Shown one piece after another: positions 17,105-26,569 of a stretch of 59,396 nt of DNA. The stretch is from Neobacillus jeddahensis (GTDB taxonomy: Bacteria > Bacillota > Bacilli > Bacillales > Cytobacillaceae): contig NZ_CCAS010000025.1 of the NCBI RefSeq assembly GCF_000612625.1, positions 1-59,396 of the forward strand, written 5' to 3'. The notes below the pieces were generated by a model, which saw nothing but the letters and a program-made list of their open reading frames with translations, ran no database searches and was not told the DNA's origin. Positions within the stretch are counted from its first letter, which is position 1. Each line of letters starts with the position of its first letter. Both the position numbers and the translations under genes were made by a program.

Positions 17105-17938
17105 CTATGATTTGTGAATAATATGCCCTTTCAAGATCGATGTGACAATATGGAGGGAATCCCATTCCCCGCTTGAAAATTTGATAATTGGGTACTTTTT
17201 TGGAAAAAGCTTATCACGGATGGCTTCAACTGAGTCCCCTTGCTTGTGTAAAGCGAAGACCTCCTGTTTGATCGATACTAAATAGTCTCGTTTTCGTTCG
17301 AGCGCCGCACGACCGTCTTTGACAAACCCGGCATGATGGCAAAATACCTCTTCAAAATCGTACGTTAAGACTCGATCTAATGAATGAATAATGGTAGGGA
17401 TACTTTCTTCCGCTAGGACGACTTTCGTCCGTTCGTTGACGAATAAATCACCGGTAAATAATTGACCCGTTTCCCGATTGAAAAAGGCTTTGTGATCGTA
17501 TGCATGTCCAGGAGTATCGATGACATCCCACGTTGCCTTTCGCGAAGTAAACGTTTCAGGCATGGCTTGTGCATGAAATGGCTTCCTTTTTCCCCAAAAG
17601 AGCTGCCGATATAAAGGATAATCTGCCCGTTGTGCGCAATAATCAATTGTTTTTTCATTTAAATAGATCGGTAGTTTTTTTGTTTTTTCCACATAGGCGG
17701 CGCAGCCTGTATGATCTTCATGAAAATGAGTGATCATGACTTGATCAAAATCAGCTTCATCGATAAAGGCTTCAAAATGCTTATGTAAGGACTGTGCCCC
17801 CGTATCAATTAACACCCCATCAACAACATAGCTGTGGACATTTAATGAAACACCCTGGAATTTCACCTCGCCATTCAAATAGGAAACACCGTTTTTCTCC
17901 CCAAAGGTTGATTTCTTCTTTAATAACACGCCGTCCAT
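17105..17938 (-). CDS. Metallo-beta-lactamase-fold hydrolase
   Basis: A 277-residue cytoplasmic protein with the metal-binding motif MITHFHEDHTGCA (HxHxDH, near residue 93), followed by DTPGHAYDH, the Asp of FTGDLFVNER and the His of FCHHAGFVKDG. All ligands for a dinuclear metal site are therefore present. The family is broad (glyoxalase II, lactonases, Zn hydrolases) and the substrate cannot be told. The C-terminal region carries a helical domain as in several MBL subfamilies. The gene stands alone between convergent and tandem neighbours. Confidence 0.9.
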   Translation of the reverse strand: MDGVLLKKKSTFGEKNGVSYLNGEVKFQGVSLNVHSYVVDGVLIDTGAQSLHKHFEAFIDEADFDQVMITHFHEDHTGCAAYVEKTKKLPIYLNEKTIDYCAQRADYPLYRQLFWGKRKPFHAQAMPETFTSRKATWDVIDTPGHAYDHKAFFNRETGQLFTGDLFVNERTKVVLAEESIPTIIHSLDRVLTYDFEEVFCHHAGFVKDGRAALERKRDYLVSIKQEVFALHKQGDSVEAIRDKLFPKKYPIIKFSSGEWDSLHIVTSILKGHIIHKS

Positions 17939-17992
17939 CTCCTTTCTATCTTATTAAAATTCAACCTCCAAGCATAATTCCCCTGCTCAAAA

Positions 17993-18017
17993 AGCCCCAA
18001 TCAACAAGATTGGGACT
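17993..18017 (-). terminator. Terminator of the Opp-type operon
   Basis: On the minus strand AAGTCCCAATC and GATTGGGGCTT form a stem around TTGTT, followed by TTTTT. It lies about 95 bp after the substrate-binding gene. Confidence 0.85.
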
Positions 18018-18042
18018 TCCACTTTAACGCTTTAGCAGACCG

Positions 18043-18055
18043 GGGGTCAGGCCCC
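18043..18055. repeat. Family B palindrome
   Basis: GGGGTCAGGCCCC, preceded by CTTTAGCAGAC, a flank resembling those at 1498 and 56816. It is 15 bp from a family A (GGGGACGGTTCT) copy. Confidence 0.8.
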
Positions 18056-18069
18056 ATGGCCAGATTGGA

Positions 18070-18092
18070 CCACCAGAACCGTCCCCCTGGCC
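18070..18092. repeat. REP element, family A, single copy
   Basis: Reverse-orientation copy of the GGGGACGGTTCT core (AGAACCGTCCCC), flanked by CCACC and CTGGCC. It is the only family A copy left of 32 kb and has no facing partner. Confidence 0.85.
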
Positions 18093-18113
18093 CAGAATTC
18101 CCAGCCTTGTTCT

Positions 18114-19748
18114 TTATTTTTCAATTTCCCAGTCTTGGACGTTATAGAACATGCCGAATTGCTTCGGTTCGCCCACTTTTATTTTCTTCGAAACAGCTCC
18201 CATTTGATAGTCTGAATAGAGGGTAATCGTTGGGAGATCTTCATGTAAAATTTCCTGAACCTGGTCATAGATGACTTTTCTATTTTCGGGATTTGGTTCC
18301 GATTTCCCTTGCATTAATAATTCATCTAACTGGGAATTGCTATAATCAGCAAAATTATATGGTGCCTTTGTAAAATAGAATGTACTGACATCTGGATCGA
18401 TTTGGTATGGAATCCCAAGGAACATTAAATCGAAATCATGCTTTGCCCCTTTTTGCATGTGAGTAGGGAAATCATATTTTTGTACCTGAACATTTAGGCC
18501 TACCGCCTTTAGATTTTCCGCTATGATCACAGCTGCTTGTTCCCGAACTTGATTTCCTACCGGTACATTAAAGCGAATCGTCTTACTCTTATCCCAGCCG
18601 GATTCTTTAATCAGCTTTTTCGCCTTTTCAGGATCATACTCATATTTCTCCAAGCTCTTATTTAAATACGGATGTGGGTTTGTATACGGTCCATCAATAA
18701 TCTCCGCTTTCCCTTTTAACAGCTTCTCAACGAGCTGCGGACGATTAATAGCATATACAATGGCTTGACGCATTTTCGGGTCATCAATCGTTTTTGTATT
18801 GAAGTAGATCTCTTGGTAATCATATCCTTTTCCATCTATTGTCTCGACATTAGCCATATTTTTCACCTTTTCAATATCTTGAATGGCGATTGGCCCAACA
18901 GCCGGGTAATTCATGTGAACTTCACCTGTTTGCAGCTGCGCCGTTAAGTTCGCTGAAGGCACTACCTTAAAGAACAGCTTTTCTGTCTTTGGTGCACCAC
19001 CGTAATAGCTAGGATTTGCTTTAAGCTCAACATGTGTTTCCCCACTGAAATCCTTAAGTGCATACGCACCATCAGAAACAGTTGGTTTTAACATAAACGG
19101 ATCTTGATGTAGAGTAGCAGGGTCCTTATCCTTTAGAATATGACTCGGGATCGTTCTGACGTTGATGAGCGCGCCTTTGATGTAATTAGGATCGGTTGGT
19201 TTTTTTGTATGAATGACAAAGGTTTTATCATCGACAATTTCGATGCCCGATACCGTTTTTTCGCCTTTAGGCAGATGTCCTTCATCATCTAGTCCTTCAA
19301 TAACATTGAGCGTTTTCAAACCAGTACTTTGAACATCTGGATTTGCCAGTGTATCAAAAGTAAATTTAACATCCTCTGTTGTAACCGGCTTTCCGTCTGT
19401 CCATTGAGCCTTTTGATTTAATTTGATTGTAAAGGCTTGGTTATCCGTTGTTTCAAGACTATCTGCCAATTTAGGCAAAAATTCCATCGTTTCGCTTGCC
19501 TCAAAGAATGGGTTGAATAAGATGGAGGAAATGGTCATAGCGGCCATATCAGTTGCATTAATCGGATTAATCGAACCGACTGCATTGGAAATTCCGACGA
19601 TAATCGTATCACCTAGACCGGCTTGTGTATTTCCCTTACCTGTTTCCTTTGGTGTGGAGGATGCATCATCTGCACCCGAACAAGCACTTAGGAATAGGAG
19701 CAAGGCAATCGAAAAAATGGTTAGAAATTTCACCTTTACTTTTTTCAT
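18114..19748 (-). CDS. Opp/Dpp-type peptide-binding lipoprotein
   Basis: A 544-residue extracellular solute-binding protein of the SBP_bac_5 family. The signal peptide ends in a lipobox, LLLFLSACSG, so the mature protein is anchored by a lipid-modified Cys at about residue 23. Family segments include LADSLETTDNQAFTIKLNQ and AQWTDGKPVTTEDVKFTFD. It delivers oligopeptides, or other substrates such as acyl amino acids, to the permease encoded by the two upstream genes. It is the last gene of the five-gene operon and is followed by a terminator. Confidence 0.93.
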   Translation of the reverse strand: MKKVKVKFLTIFSIALLLFLSACSGADDASSTPKETGKGNTQAGLGDTIIVGISNAVGSINPINATDMAAMTISSILFNPFFEASETMEFLPKLADSLETTDNQAFTIKLNQKAQWTDGKPVTTEDVKFTFDTLANPDVQSTGLKTLNVIEGLDDEGHLPKGEKTVSGIEIVDDKTFVIHTKKPTDPNYIKGALINVRTIPSHILKDKDPATLHQDPFMLKPTVSDGAYALKDFSGETHVELKANPSYYGGAPKTEKLFFKVVPSANLTAQLQTGEVHMNYPAVGPIAIQDIEKVKNMANVETIDGKGYDYQEIYFNTKTIDDPKMRQAIVYAINRPQLVEKLLKGKAEIIDGPYTNPHPYLNKSLEKYEYDPEKAKKLIKESGWDKSKTIRFNVPVGNQVREQAAVIIAENLKAVGLNVQVQKYDFPTHMQKGAKHDFDLMFLGIPYQIDPDVSTFYFTKAPYNFADYSNSQLDELLMQGKSEPNPENRKVIYDQVQEILHEDLPTITLYSDYQMGAVSKKIKVGEPKQFGMFYNVQDWEIEK

Positions 19749-19805
19749 CGTAGGACCCTCTTTTCTTTTTTTAAAATTATGGGATAGTTACTTTAAAAAA
19801 GCTGC

Positions 19806-20720
19806 CTATTTCAAGGCTTTTGGATCCATTGCATCCCGCAAACCATCCCCGATAAAATTGATCGCCAGTACGACAAGAACGATCATGATGCCGGGGGGAA
19901 CCCAAAGCCATGGCTGTGACGTTAGCACCGTTAACGATTGAGCGTCTGTCAGCATATTTCCCCAGCTTGCGGTGGGGGGCTGAACTCCCATTCCTAAAAA
20001 ACTAAGCGAGGCTTCCACAATGATGGAGGCAGCAATTCCAAAGGTAGCTTGGACAAGGATAGGAGCAATAGCATTTGGTAAAATATGTTGAAATAAGATT
20101 CTTGGGGTACTCAAACCAAGGACCACTCCAGATTTAACAAAATCAACATGCTTTAACGAGAGAACACTGCCGCGAACGAGCCTTGCAACGGACGGCCAGC
20201 CAAGCAGTCCCAGAATCCAGATGATATTCAATAGACTTGGTCCCAAAATACTAACGACGACAAGGATGAGCATCAGACCTGGAAAGGACATAAAGACATC
20301 TGTTAGACGCATTAACAGAATATCAACCCAACCGCCAAAGTAGCCGGAAATCGCCCCTAAAATCGTACCAATCACGCTATAGATTAAGACGGCTCCGAGT
20401 CCCACCAGCATCGATACCCTTGAGGCATAAACTAGGCGGGTAAAAATATCCCGGCCAACCTGATCTGTGCCTAACCAGTGCTCAGCAGAAGGAGGCGCAG
20501 AAAATTCTTCATATACTTGATAGGGGTTCTTTGGTGTAATAGCTGGTGCAAAAATGGCAACAAGAATGATAAAGATCATGAACAGACTACCGACGAAAGC
20601 TAAGCGATGCTTCATAAATCGTTTAACAATTAGTTGAAAGGGCGTTTCCTCTCCGGCAATCTCTGAATAAGCAATCGGCGTTTCGATCTCTTTTTTGATA
20701 TTAGTTTCTAGCAATGGCAT
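19806..20720 (-). CDS. ABC transporter permease (OppC/DppC type)
   Basis: A 304-residue inner-membrane permease with an OppC-type N-terminal segment, six helices, and the EAA loop around EASLSFLGMGVQPPTASWG that contacts the ATPases. GTDQVGRDIFTRLVYASR is a hallmark of OppC/DppC proteins. GGAGG precedes the start. It follows the OppB-type gene by 18 bp and pairs with it to form the translocation channel. Confidence 0.94.
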   Translation of the reverse strand: MPLLETNIKKEIETPIAYSEIAGEETPFQLIVKRFMKHRLAFVGSLFMIFIILVAIFAPAITPKNPYQVYEEFSAPPSAEHWLGTDQVGRDIFTRLVYASRVSMLVGLGAVLIYSVIGTILGAISGYFGGWVDILLMRLTDVFMSFPGLMLILVVVSILGPSLLNIIWILGLLGWPSVARLVRGSVLSLKHVDFVKSGVVLGLSTPRILFQHILPNAIAPILVQATFGIAASIIVEASLSFLGMGVQPPTASWGNMLTDAQSLTVLTSQPWLWVPPGIMIVLVVLAINFIGDGLRDAMDPKALK

Positions 20721-20738
20721 TGCCCGTTCCTCCTTCCT

Positions 20739-21695
20739 TTATTTATATTTAATCCGTGGATCCACAAATGAATAGACGATGTCTGTTAACAAATTGGCGA
20801 ATAAAACCATAAAGGCCGTTAATAGATTGAGAGCCATTAATGTCGGATAATCCCGTGACATAATCGACTGGATCGTAAGCTGGCCCATTCCCGGCCATTG
20901 AAATACTTGTTCCGTGATCACAGCCCCTCCCAGTAAGAGAGGAATTTCAAGACCAATAATCGTTATAATCGGAATGAGAGCATTTTTTAAGGCATGTTTA
21001 TTGGTAACGACAAATTCCTTTAAGCCCTTTGCTCTGGCTGTACGTAAATAATCCTGACCTAGAACCTCTAGTAAACTTGCTCGGATATAGCGGACATATT
21101 GGCCGGCAATCCCAACTGCCAGCACAAGGACTGGAAGGATGAGATGCTTGACCTTATCGAGAAAATCACCCTCACTGCCGAGAGTGGACCTTCCCCCTGC
21201 AGGCAGGATTTGCAATTTAACAGCAAAGAAGTAAATCAGCCCTAACCCAAGGAAAAAATGCGGGATCGAAATTCCAAAAAAGGATATCCCTGTAGTAAAA
21301 TAGTCAAGCTTGCTATATTGTTTAACGGCACTAATAATCCCAATTGGAAGGGCGATAAGCAAACCGACAAGCAGTGCGAGCAGCATCAATTCAAATGTGG
21401 GTCCAATCCGTTCTAAAATGATCTTCGTAACAGGCTCATAGGTTGAAAAGGAAAAACCCAAATTGCCATGCATAAGGTTGCTGAGCCAATGAATAAATTG
21501 GAGCCATAACGGATCATTCAGGCCCAATTGTTCTTTTCGCAAATTGAGCTGTTCCTGTGAAGTATTGGGGTCGATATACATGTCAACAGGGTTTCCCGGT
21601 GCCATATTGATGATGATAAAATTGACAATCGTTACCCCAAATAAGACGGGAATGGCAATGAATAGTCGGCGAATAATATATGGAACCAATTTCAC
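20739..21695 (-). CDS. ABC transporter permease (OppB/DppB type)
   Basis: A 318-residue permease starting YIIRRLFIAIPVLFGVTIVN, the classic OppB N-terminal helix, with the following external region NMAPGNPVDMY and six helices. The EAA loop lies near VVTNKHALKNALIPI. It is encoded between the ATPase genes and the OppC-type gene and forms a heterodimeric channel with the latter. Confidence 0.94.
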   Translation of the reverse strand: MKLVPYIIRRLFIAIPVLFGVTIVNFIIINMAPGNPVDMYIDPNTSQEQLNLRKEQLGLNDPLWLQFIHWLSNLMHGNLGFSFSTYEPVTKIILERIGPTFELMLLALLVGLLIALPIGIISAVKQYSKLDYFTTGISFFGISIPHFFLGLGLIYFFAVKLQILPAGGRSTLGSEGDFLDKVKHLILPVLVLAVGIAGQYVRYIRASLLEVLGQDYLRTARAKGLKEFVVTNKHALKNALIPIITIIGLEIPLLLGGAVITEQVFQWPGMGQLTIQSIMSRDYPTLMALNLLTAFMVLFANLLTDIVYSFVDPRIKYK

Positions 21696-21728
21696 ACCCT
21701 CTTTCTTTACATATTAATAGATTCCTTC

Positions 21729-22721
21729 TTATGCCTCGTTAACAGCAAAGCAGGCCACACTATGCTCACTTCCCTTAAGAACTGGTGTTTGTTCACGGCA
21801 AATGGCAGTTGCAAACGGGCAGCGTGTATGAAAACTGCAGCCGCTTGGCGGATTAGCTGGACTCGGTACGTCTCCCGGAATCACCATTCGTTCCTTCGCC
21901 CTCATTTCAGGGTTTGGAATCGGATACGAGCTTAACAGGGCTTTCGTATAGGGATGCTGAGGATGGCGAAAAATATCTTCTGTTTTGGCCACTTCGACAA
22001 TTTTTCCTAAATACATGACGGCAATCCGATCACTAATGTATTTCACTGCCCCTAATCCATGGGCAATAAATAAATAGGTTAAGTTCAATTCTTTCTGCAA
22101 ATCCTTCAGCAAGTTTAATATTTGGGCCTGAATCGATACATCCAAAGCGGAAACTGGTTCATCACAAATGATTAGTTTGGGATTTAAAGAAAGGGCTCTG
22201 GCAATCCCAATCCGCTGCCGCTGCCCACCGGAAAATTCATGCGGGTACCGGTTTTTATAGCTTCTAGGTAAGCCGACTAAATCCAGCAGTTCATCCACCC
22301 GGTTATGGAGGTTTTCCTTTTCGACCACCCGATGGATTTTCATCGGCTCCTCTAGCAGATCCTTGATCCGTTTTCTTGGATTCAAGGAGGAATAAGGGTC
22401 CTGAAAGATAATTTGCAAATCCCTGCGGATCCCTTTCATCGTCTCTCTTGTTGCTGTCGTGATTTCATGATCATGAAAATACACTCTACCCTCGGATGCC
22501 TCCTCCAATCGCACAAGGGTTTTGCCAATCGTTGATTTCCCGCAGCCTGATTCTCCAACCAAACCAAGCGTTTCACCGGCATTAATAAAAAAATCTACTC
22601 CATCGACCGCTTTCACGTGACCAACCGTCCGAGAAAGAATGCCCTTTTTAATAGGATAATAGGTCTTTAGTTTCTCCACTCGTAATAAAGGAGTTGTTTC
22701 TTCATCCATCAAGATGGTCAT
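21729..22721 (-). CDS. ABC transporter ATPase (OppF/DppF type)
   Basis: A 330-residue ATPase with Walker A GESGCGKSTIGKTL, signature SGGQRQRIGIARAL and Walker B LIICDEPVSALDVS. The C-terminal Opp/Dpp extension contains CSFHTRCPFATAIC, a Cys-rich segment that in this family can bind an Fe-S cluster. The start overlaps the stop of the upstream ATPase by 4 bp, and AAGGAGG lies before the ATG. It powers transport together with the OppD-type subunit. Confidence 0.95.
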   Translation of the reverse strand: MTILMDEETTPLLRVEKLKTYYPIKKGILSRTVGHVKAVDGVDFFINAGETLGLVGESGCGKSTIGKTLVRLEEASEGRVYFHDHEITTATRETMKGIRRDLQIIFQDPYSSLNPRKRIKDLLEEPMKIHRVVEKENLHNRVDELLDLVGLPRSYKNRYPHEFSGGQRQRIGIARALSLNPKLIICDEPVSALDVSIQAQILNLLKDLQKELNLTYLFIAHGLGAVKYISDRIAVMYLGKIVEVAKTEDIFRHPQHPYTKALLSSYPIPNPEMRAKERMVIPGDVPSPANPPSGCSFHTRCPFATAICREQTPVLKGSEHSVACFAVNEA

Positions 22722-23734
22722 CTGACTGATTCCTCCTTTGGTTTCTCTACGACCGGCTTGAGTGGGTCCTTCTCAACTAACCAGCACCTTACTTTATGCC
22801 CCTCCTGAATGGACGCAAGCTCCGGCTGTTCCTGTTGGCAATGCGGCTCCGCAAAGGGACATCTTGTATGAAATCTGCAGCCTTTTGGCATATGTTTCAC
22901 ACTTGGAACTGAACCAGGAATCGACACAAGCCGTTGTTCATTTTCATATTCCAAATGTGGAATCGAAGCCAGCAGGCCTTGGGTATAGGGATGTTTCGGT
23001 TCCTTAAACAGGGTAAATACATCCGCCTCCTCCACGACTTGGCCAGCATACATCACAATTACACGATCGGCTGTCTCCGCGATCACCCCTAAATCATGGG
23101 TAATCAGCATAATCGCTGTCTCTGACTCTTTCTGCAAGGTTTGCATTAATTGAAGAATTTGTGCCTGAATTGTCACATCCAGGGCTGTAGTTGGTTCATC
23201 AGCTATCAGCAGCTTGGGCTTGCACGCTAGGGCCATGGCAATCATGACTCGCTGCCTCATCCCCCCCGATAAGGCATGTGGGTACTCCTTCATCATTTCA
23301 CGCGCCCTTGGAATTCCTACCTTATCCAACATTTTAATGGCATACTCTTTTGCGTCCCTTGTACTCATCTTTAAATGGAGCTTGATTCCCTCAACCATTT
23401 GATTTCCAATGCTATAGACTGGATTCAAGGAGGTCATTGGTTCCTGAAAAATCATCGAAATTTCATTTCCCCTGATTTCCCTTAAACGTTGTTCTGTCAC
23501 CTTTGTAAGGTCCTCATCACCGAATAAGATATGACCATTTTTGATTTGTCCATTTTTCCCGAGCAGCCCCATAATCGATAAAGAGGTGACACTTTTGCCG
23601 CATCCGGATTCTCCGACAATGCCGATGGTTTCACCAGAATTAACCGTGAAGCTCACCTCTTCAACAGAAACTACCTCATCCTTATCGGTTGCAAATGCAA
23701 TTTTCAGCTGATTCACTTCTAACAACGGCCTCAT
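22718..23734 (-). CDS. ABC transporter ATPase (OppD/DppD type)
   Basis: A 338-residue ATPase with Walker A GESGCGKSVTSLSIMGLL, signature LSGGMRQRVMIAMAL and Walker B LLIADEPTTALDVT. The C-terminal segment CRFHTRCPFAEPHC matches the Opp/Dpp extension. The start is set at the ATG at 23734 (MRPLLEVNQLKI), where family members begin; a TTG at 23755 is in frame but would add seven unsupported residues. It is the first gene of the five-gene operon (D-F-B-C-A) and is divergent from the YesN-like regulator gene. Confidence 0.94.
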   Translation of the reverse strand: MRPLLEVNQLKIAFATDKDEVVSVEEVSFTVNSGETIGIVGESGCGKSVTSLSIMGLLGKNGQIKNGHILFGDEDLTKVTEQRLREIRGNEISMIFQEPMTSLNPVYSIGNQMVEGIKLHLKMSTRDAKEYAIKMLDKVGIPRAREMMKEYPHALSGGMRQRVMIAMALACKPKLLIADEPTTALDVTIQAQILQLMQTLQKESETAIMLITHDLGVIAETADRVIVMYAGQVVEEADVFTLFKEPKHPYTQGLLASIPHLEYENEQRLVSIPGSVPSVKHMPKGCRFHTRCPFAEPHCQQEQPELASIQEGHKVRCWLVEKDPLKPVVEKPKEESVR

Positions 23735-23890
23735 ATTTTCACCACTCTTTCTCAAAATTTAAAATAATAATATTAAAAATATTCAGTCTTTTGTGAACCT
23801 ACTAAATACATTTACGTTAATTACCACTATTTAATCAAAGTATGAGGGGGAAAAAAAGGGACTTACCTTGATATTTCGTATCATTAATTG

Positions 23891-23916
23891 ACAAGAGACA
23901 ACATGATTTATCTTGT
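23891..23916 (+). promoter_or_regulatory. Inverted repeat between opp-type operon and regulator
   Basis: ACAAGA (23891-23896) and TCTTGT (23911-23916) form inverted arms in the 242-bp divergent promoter region, next to TTGACA. It is a candidate binding site for the YesN-like regulator, but no second copy was found. Confidence 0.3.
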
Positions 23917-23976
23917 TGGAAGTTAATAAATATAGTATATTCTGAATATTACGATAGTCCTTACAGGAGGTACTCC

Positions 23977-24720
23977 ATGTATAATTTAGTAATTGCCGAT
24001 GATGAATACGAGATTCGTAATGGTTTAGTTAACTATTTTCCATGGGAAGATATAGGATTTAAAGTAATTGGACAGGCGGCAAATGGAAAAGAGGCATTGG
24101 AGCTGATTTCAAGTGGCGATGCCGACGTCTTACTTTGTGACATTCAGATGCCCATCATGACTGGACTCGAGGTAATTAAGGAAATCTACCAGCAAAATTC
24201 GCCAGTTATCACCGTTTTTCTAAGCGGGTATCAAGATTTTCACTTTGCCCAAACCGCGATAAAATACGGGGCAAAAAATTATATTCTAAAACCTACTAAC
24301 TTTTCAGATCTAACGGATGCCTTTACTCCTATAAAAAAAGAGTTGGATCAACGAAATCCCCCTCCCTTCCAAACAAAAATAGTAAATCAACAAAGTGGCT
24401 CAGAGCATGATCCTATTATTCACAAGATCAAGGATTATGTAAAAAGTCATTTTAAGGATGCTTCCTTAGACGATGCCGCCCAGATTGTCTATATGAATCC
24501 CCACTATGTCAGCAAATATTTTAAACAAAAAACAGACCAAAACTTCTCTGAATTTGTTTTTCAAATAAAGATGGAGGAAGCAGCAAATTTACTGAAAGAA
24601 ATGAAATACAAAGCCTATGAGGTAAGTGAAATGGTAGGGTACAGCAACGCCAAAAATTTCACACGTGCTTTTCGCAAATATTTTGGCGTTAGTCCGAAAG
24701 AATATCGGCAGCTCCATTAA
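23977..24720 (+). CDS. YesN-type response regulator (AraC output)
   Basis: A 247-residue regulator. The receiver domain has IADDEYEIRNGL, the phosphoacceptor Asp in VLLCDIQMPIMTGLEV (about residue 54) and the Lys in YILKPTNF. The C-terminal AraC-type domain has two helix-turn-helix units, ending in SEMVGYSNAKNFTRAFRKYF and GVSPKEYRQLH. AGGAGG precedes the ATG. It is encoded with the YesM-type kinase and is divergent from the Opp-type operon, so control of that transporter is likely. YesMN systems usually govern uptake of sugars or other nutrients. Confidence 0.95.
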   Translation: MYNLVIADDEYEIRNGLVNYFPWEDIGFKVIGQAANGKEALELISSGDADVLLCDIQMPIMTGLEVIKEIYQQNSPVITVFLSGYQDFHFAQTAIKYGAKNYILKPTNFSDLTDAFTPIKKELDQRNPPPFQTKIVNQQSGSEHDPIIHKIKDYVKSHFKDASLDDAAQIVYMNPHYVSKYFKQKTDQNFSEFVFQIKMEEAANLLKEMKYKAYEVSEMVGYSNAKNFTRAFRKYFGVSPKEYRQLH

Positions 24721-24732
24721 GGACGGTTATTG

Positions 24733-26502
24733 ATGGATTCCTTAAAGCGTTCCTTTTATTTTAAAAATTTAACGAAACTGCTCATTCCCATGCTGATCCC
24801 TACCTTAATTCTAGGATCACTAGCCATTACGTTAATTCATTTCTATCTAAAGGATAAAATCAATCAACAAAACTTGAATCTATTAAATCAAATCCAAATG
24901 AATGTGGAAATGATTTTCGATGAATTAAATTCAATTAATTTGTCCATTGCGGCCAGTGCGGTTGAATTTATTGATTTACAAAACATGCTTGAGAAAAAAT
25001 GGTTGAGCCAAGAGGATTATGTGAGGCTTGCATCGCTAAAAAACATCATCGATTCACCTGCGATTGCTCATTCATACGTTGATTCCATTTATATTTACAT
25101 CGACAATGACAAACAGCACTTTCTAACCTCAACAACAGGTGGAGTGGTTAACCTGGAAACGTTTGAGGACACCTCCTGGTATAAAGATATAAACAGGGAG
25201 ACTACCAGCGAGGATGTTTGGACAACGAAACGAACGATTTTCCGAAAACCGGATAATTTCCCGATTAAAAAGGTAGAAGTTATTTCGTTGTATCGAAGCT
25301 TTACTCTTGCCAATGGCAAACCTGGATATATTATCCTGAACGTAAATACGGACTATTTAAAGGATTATCTAAATGGCTTATATAAAATGAACGGACAAAA
25401 TATTCTCACCATGGATCGGAACTACCAGATTCTCTTTGAAAACCATCCAGTCTCTTTAACAGAATCCGAGTCTCAGTCCATGGTTACGTCAAGCAAAATG
25501 GTCACCACCATGCGGATTCAAAACGTTGAATCGATTGTCTTTAAACTGGAATCTGAAAAATATGATTGGCTGTTTTTTTCCACCATACCGAAGGATTCCC
25601 TTTATAAACTCCCATACCAACTAAGCTTGGTTACCATCATTCTATTACTCTCCTCCATCCTGGTCGGGGGGATTGTGGCCTATTATTTAACGAAAAAAAA
25701 TTTCATGGACATTCGTTCCATTGTTACGATCTTAAACAGTGCGGAAAAGGGAGAACCCCTGCCCCATTTACCAAGCACGGTAACAAATGTTCATAGTTTC
25801 ATCATTCATAAAATCGTGACAAACTTTATGGAACAATCATATATGAAGGTGCTACTATCTGAGCGAAAGTATAAAATGCAGGCACTGGAGCTGTCCGTTC
25901 ATCAGTCGCAATTAAACCCGCATTTTTTATTTAATACACTGGAGACGATTAATTGGAAGGTGATTAGTCTAACGAAAAGACCAAATGAAATCAATGAAAT
26001 GATCGATAATTTGGCTCATATCCTCCGCTATTCCTTAGACGCCAAGGAGGGTTTGGTCGTTTTAAAAGATGAAATCAAGCATACAAAAAGCTATGTGGAT
26101 ATTCAACGAATTCGACATAAAGATCAATTTACTTGTCTGTGGGATTGTGATGAGGGGATCGATAAATATTTTGTCATAAAACTATTTCTTCAGCCGTTAA
26201 TTGAAAATTCCCTCCAGCATGGCATGATTGGCTTGGAAAGAAAACTTCTTGTTAAGGTCAAAATCAAAGCCTCGCCCACAGACCTATTAATTTCAGTCAT
26301 TGACAATGGAGCTGGCATTCCACCAGATAGATTAGCAGAAATCAGAAACAAGTTACGGTCCAATTATACATCATCCGATCACATTGGACTTTATAACACA
26401 AACAAGCGCTTACAATTGATCTGTGGCGAAAATTATGGACTGACGATTTGGAGTAAACCTGGTATAGGAACGATCGTTGGGGTGAAAATGGCGATTAAGT
26501 AA
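24733..26502 (+). CDS. YesM-type sensor histidine kinase
   Basis: About 589 residues. Membrane helices lie near residues 17-38 and 292-315, flanking a large extracytoplasmic dCache-like sensor. The His_kinase domain has the phosphoacceptor His in SQLNPHFLFNTLETINW, then FLQPLIENSLQHGM and an ATPase domain with VIDNGAGIPPD and HIGLYNTNKRLQL. This arrangement is typical of the LytS/YesM class. The ATG at 24733 is preferred over the TTG one codon earlier. It follows the regulator gene by 12 bp and is followed by a strong terminator. The ligand may be a peptide or N-acyl amino acid, as judged from neighbours. Confidence 0.94.
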   Translation: MDSLKRSFYFKNLTKLLIPMLIPTLILGSLAITLIHFYLKDKINQQNLNLLNQIQMNVEMIFDELNSINLSIAASAVEFIDLQNMLEKKWLSQEDYVRLASLKNIIDSPAIAHSYVDSIYIYIDNDKQHFLTSTTGGVVNLETFEDTSWYKDINRETTSEDVWTTKRTIFRKPDNFPIKKVEVISLYRSFTLANGKPGYIILNVNTDYLKDYLNGLYKMNGQNILTMDRNYQILFENHPVSLTESESQSMVTSSKMVTTMRIQNVESIVFKLESEKYDWLFFSTIPKDSLYKLPYQLSLVTIILLLSSILVGGIVAYYLTKKNFMDIRSIVTILNSAEKGEPLPHLPSTVTNVHSFIIHKIVTNFMEQSYMKVLLSERKYKMQALELSVHQSQLNPHFLFNTLETINWKVISLTKRPNEINEMIDNLAHILRYSLDAKEGLVVLKDEIKHTKSYVDIQRIRHKDQFTCLWDCDEGIDKYFVIKLFLQPLIENSLQHGMIGLERKLLVKVKIKASPTDLLISVIDNGAGIPPDRLAEIRNKLRSNYTSSDHIGLYNTNKRLQLICGENYGLTIWSKPGIGTIVGVKMAIK

Positions 26503-26511
26503 CGATCATAA

Positions 26512-26565
26512 GGGAGAAGACAGCGGAAAGGAGGAACCTCTTTTCCGTTATCTTCTCCCCTTTTT
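26512..26565 (+). terminator. Long hairpin terminator after the kinase gene
   Basis: GGGAGAAGACAGCGGAAAGG pairs, with one mismatch, to the later CTTTTCCGTTATCTTCTCCC, followed by CTTTTT. It lies between convergent genes and could also stop the minus-strand transcript. Confidence 0.9.
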
Positions 26566-26569
26566 CTGA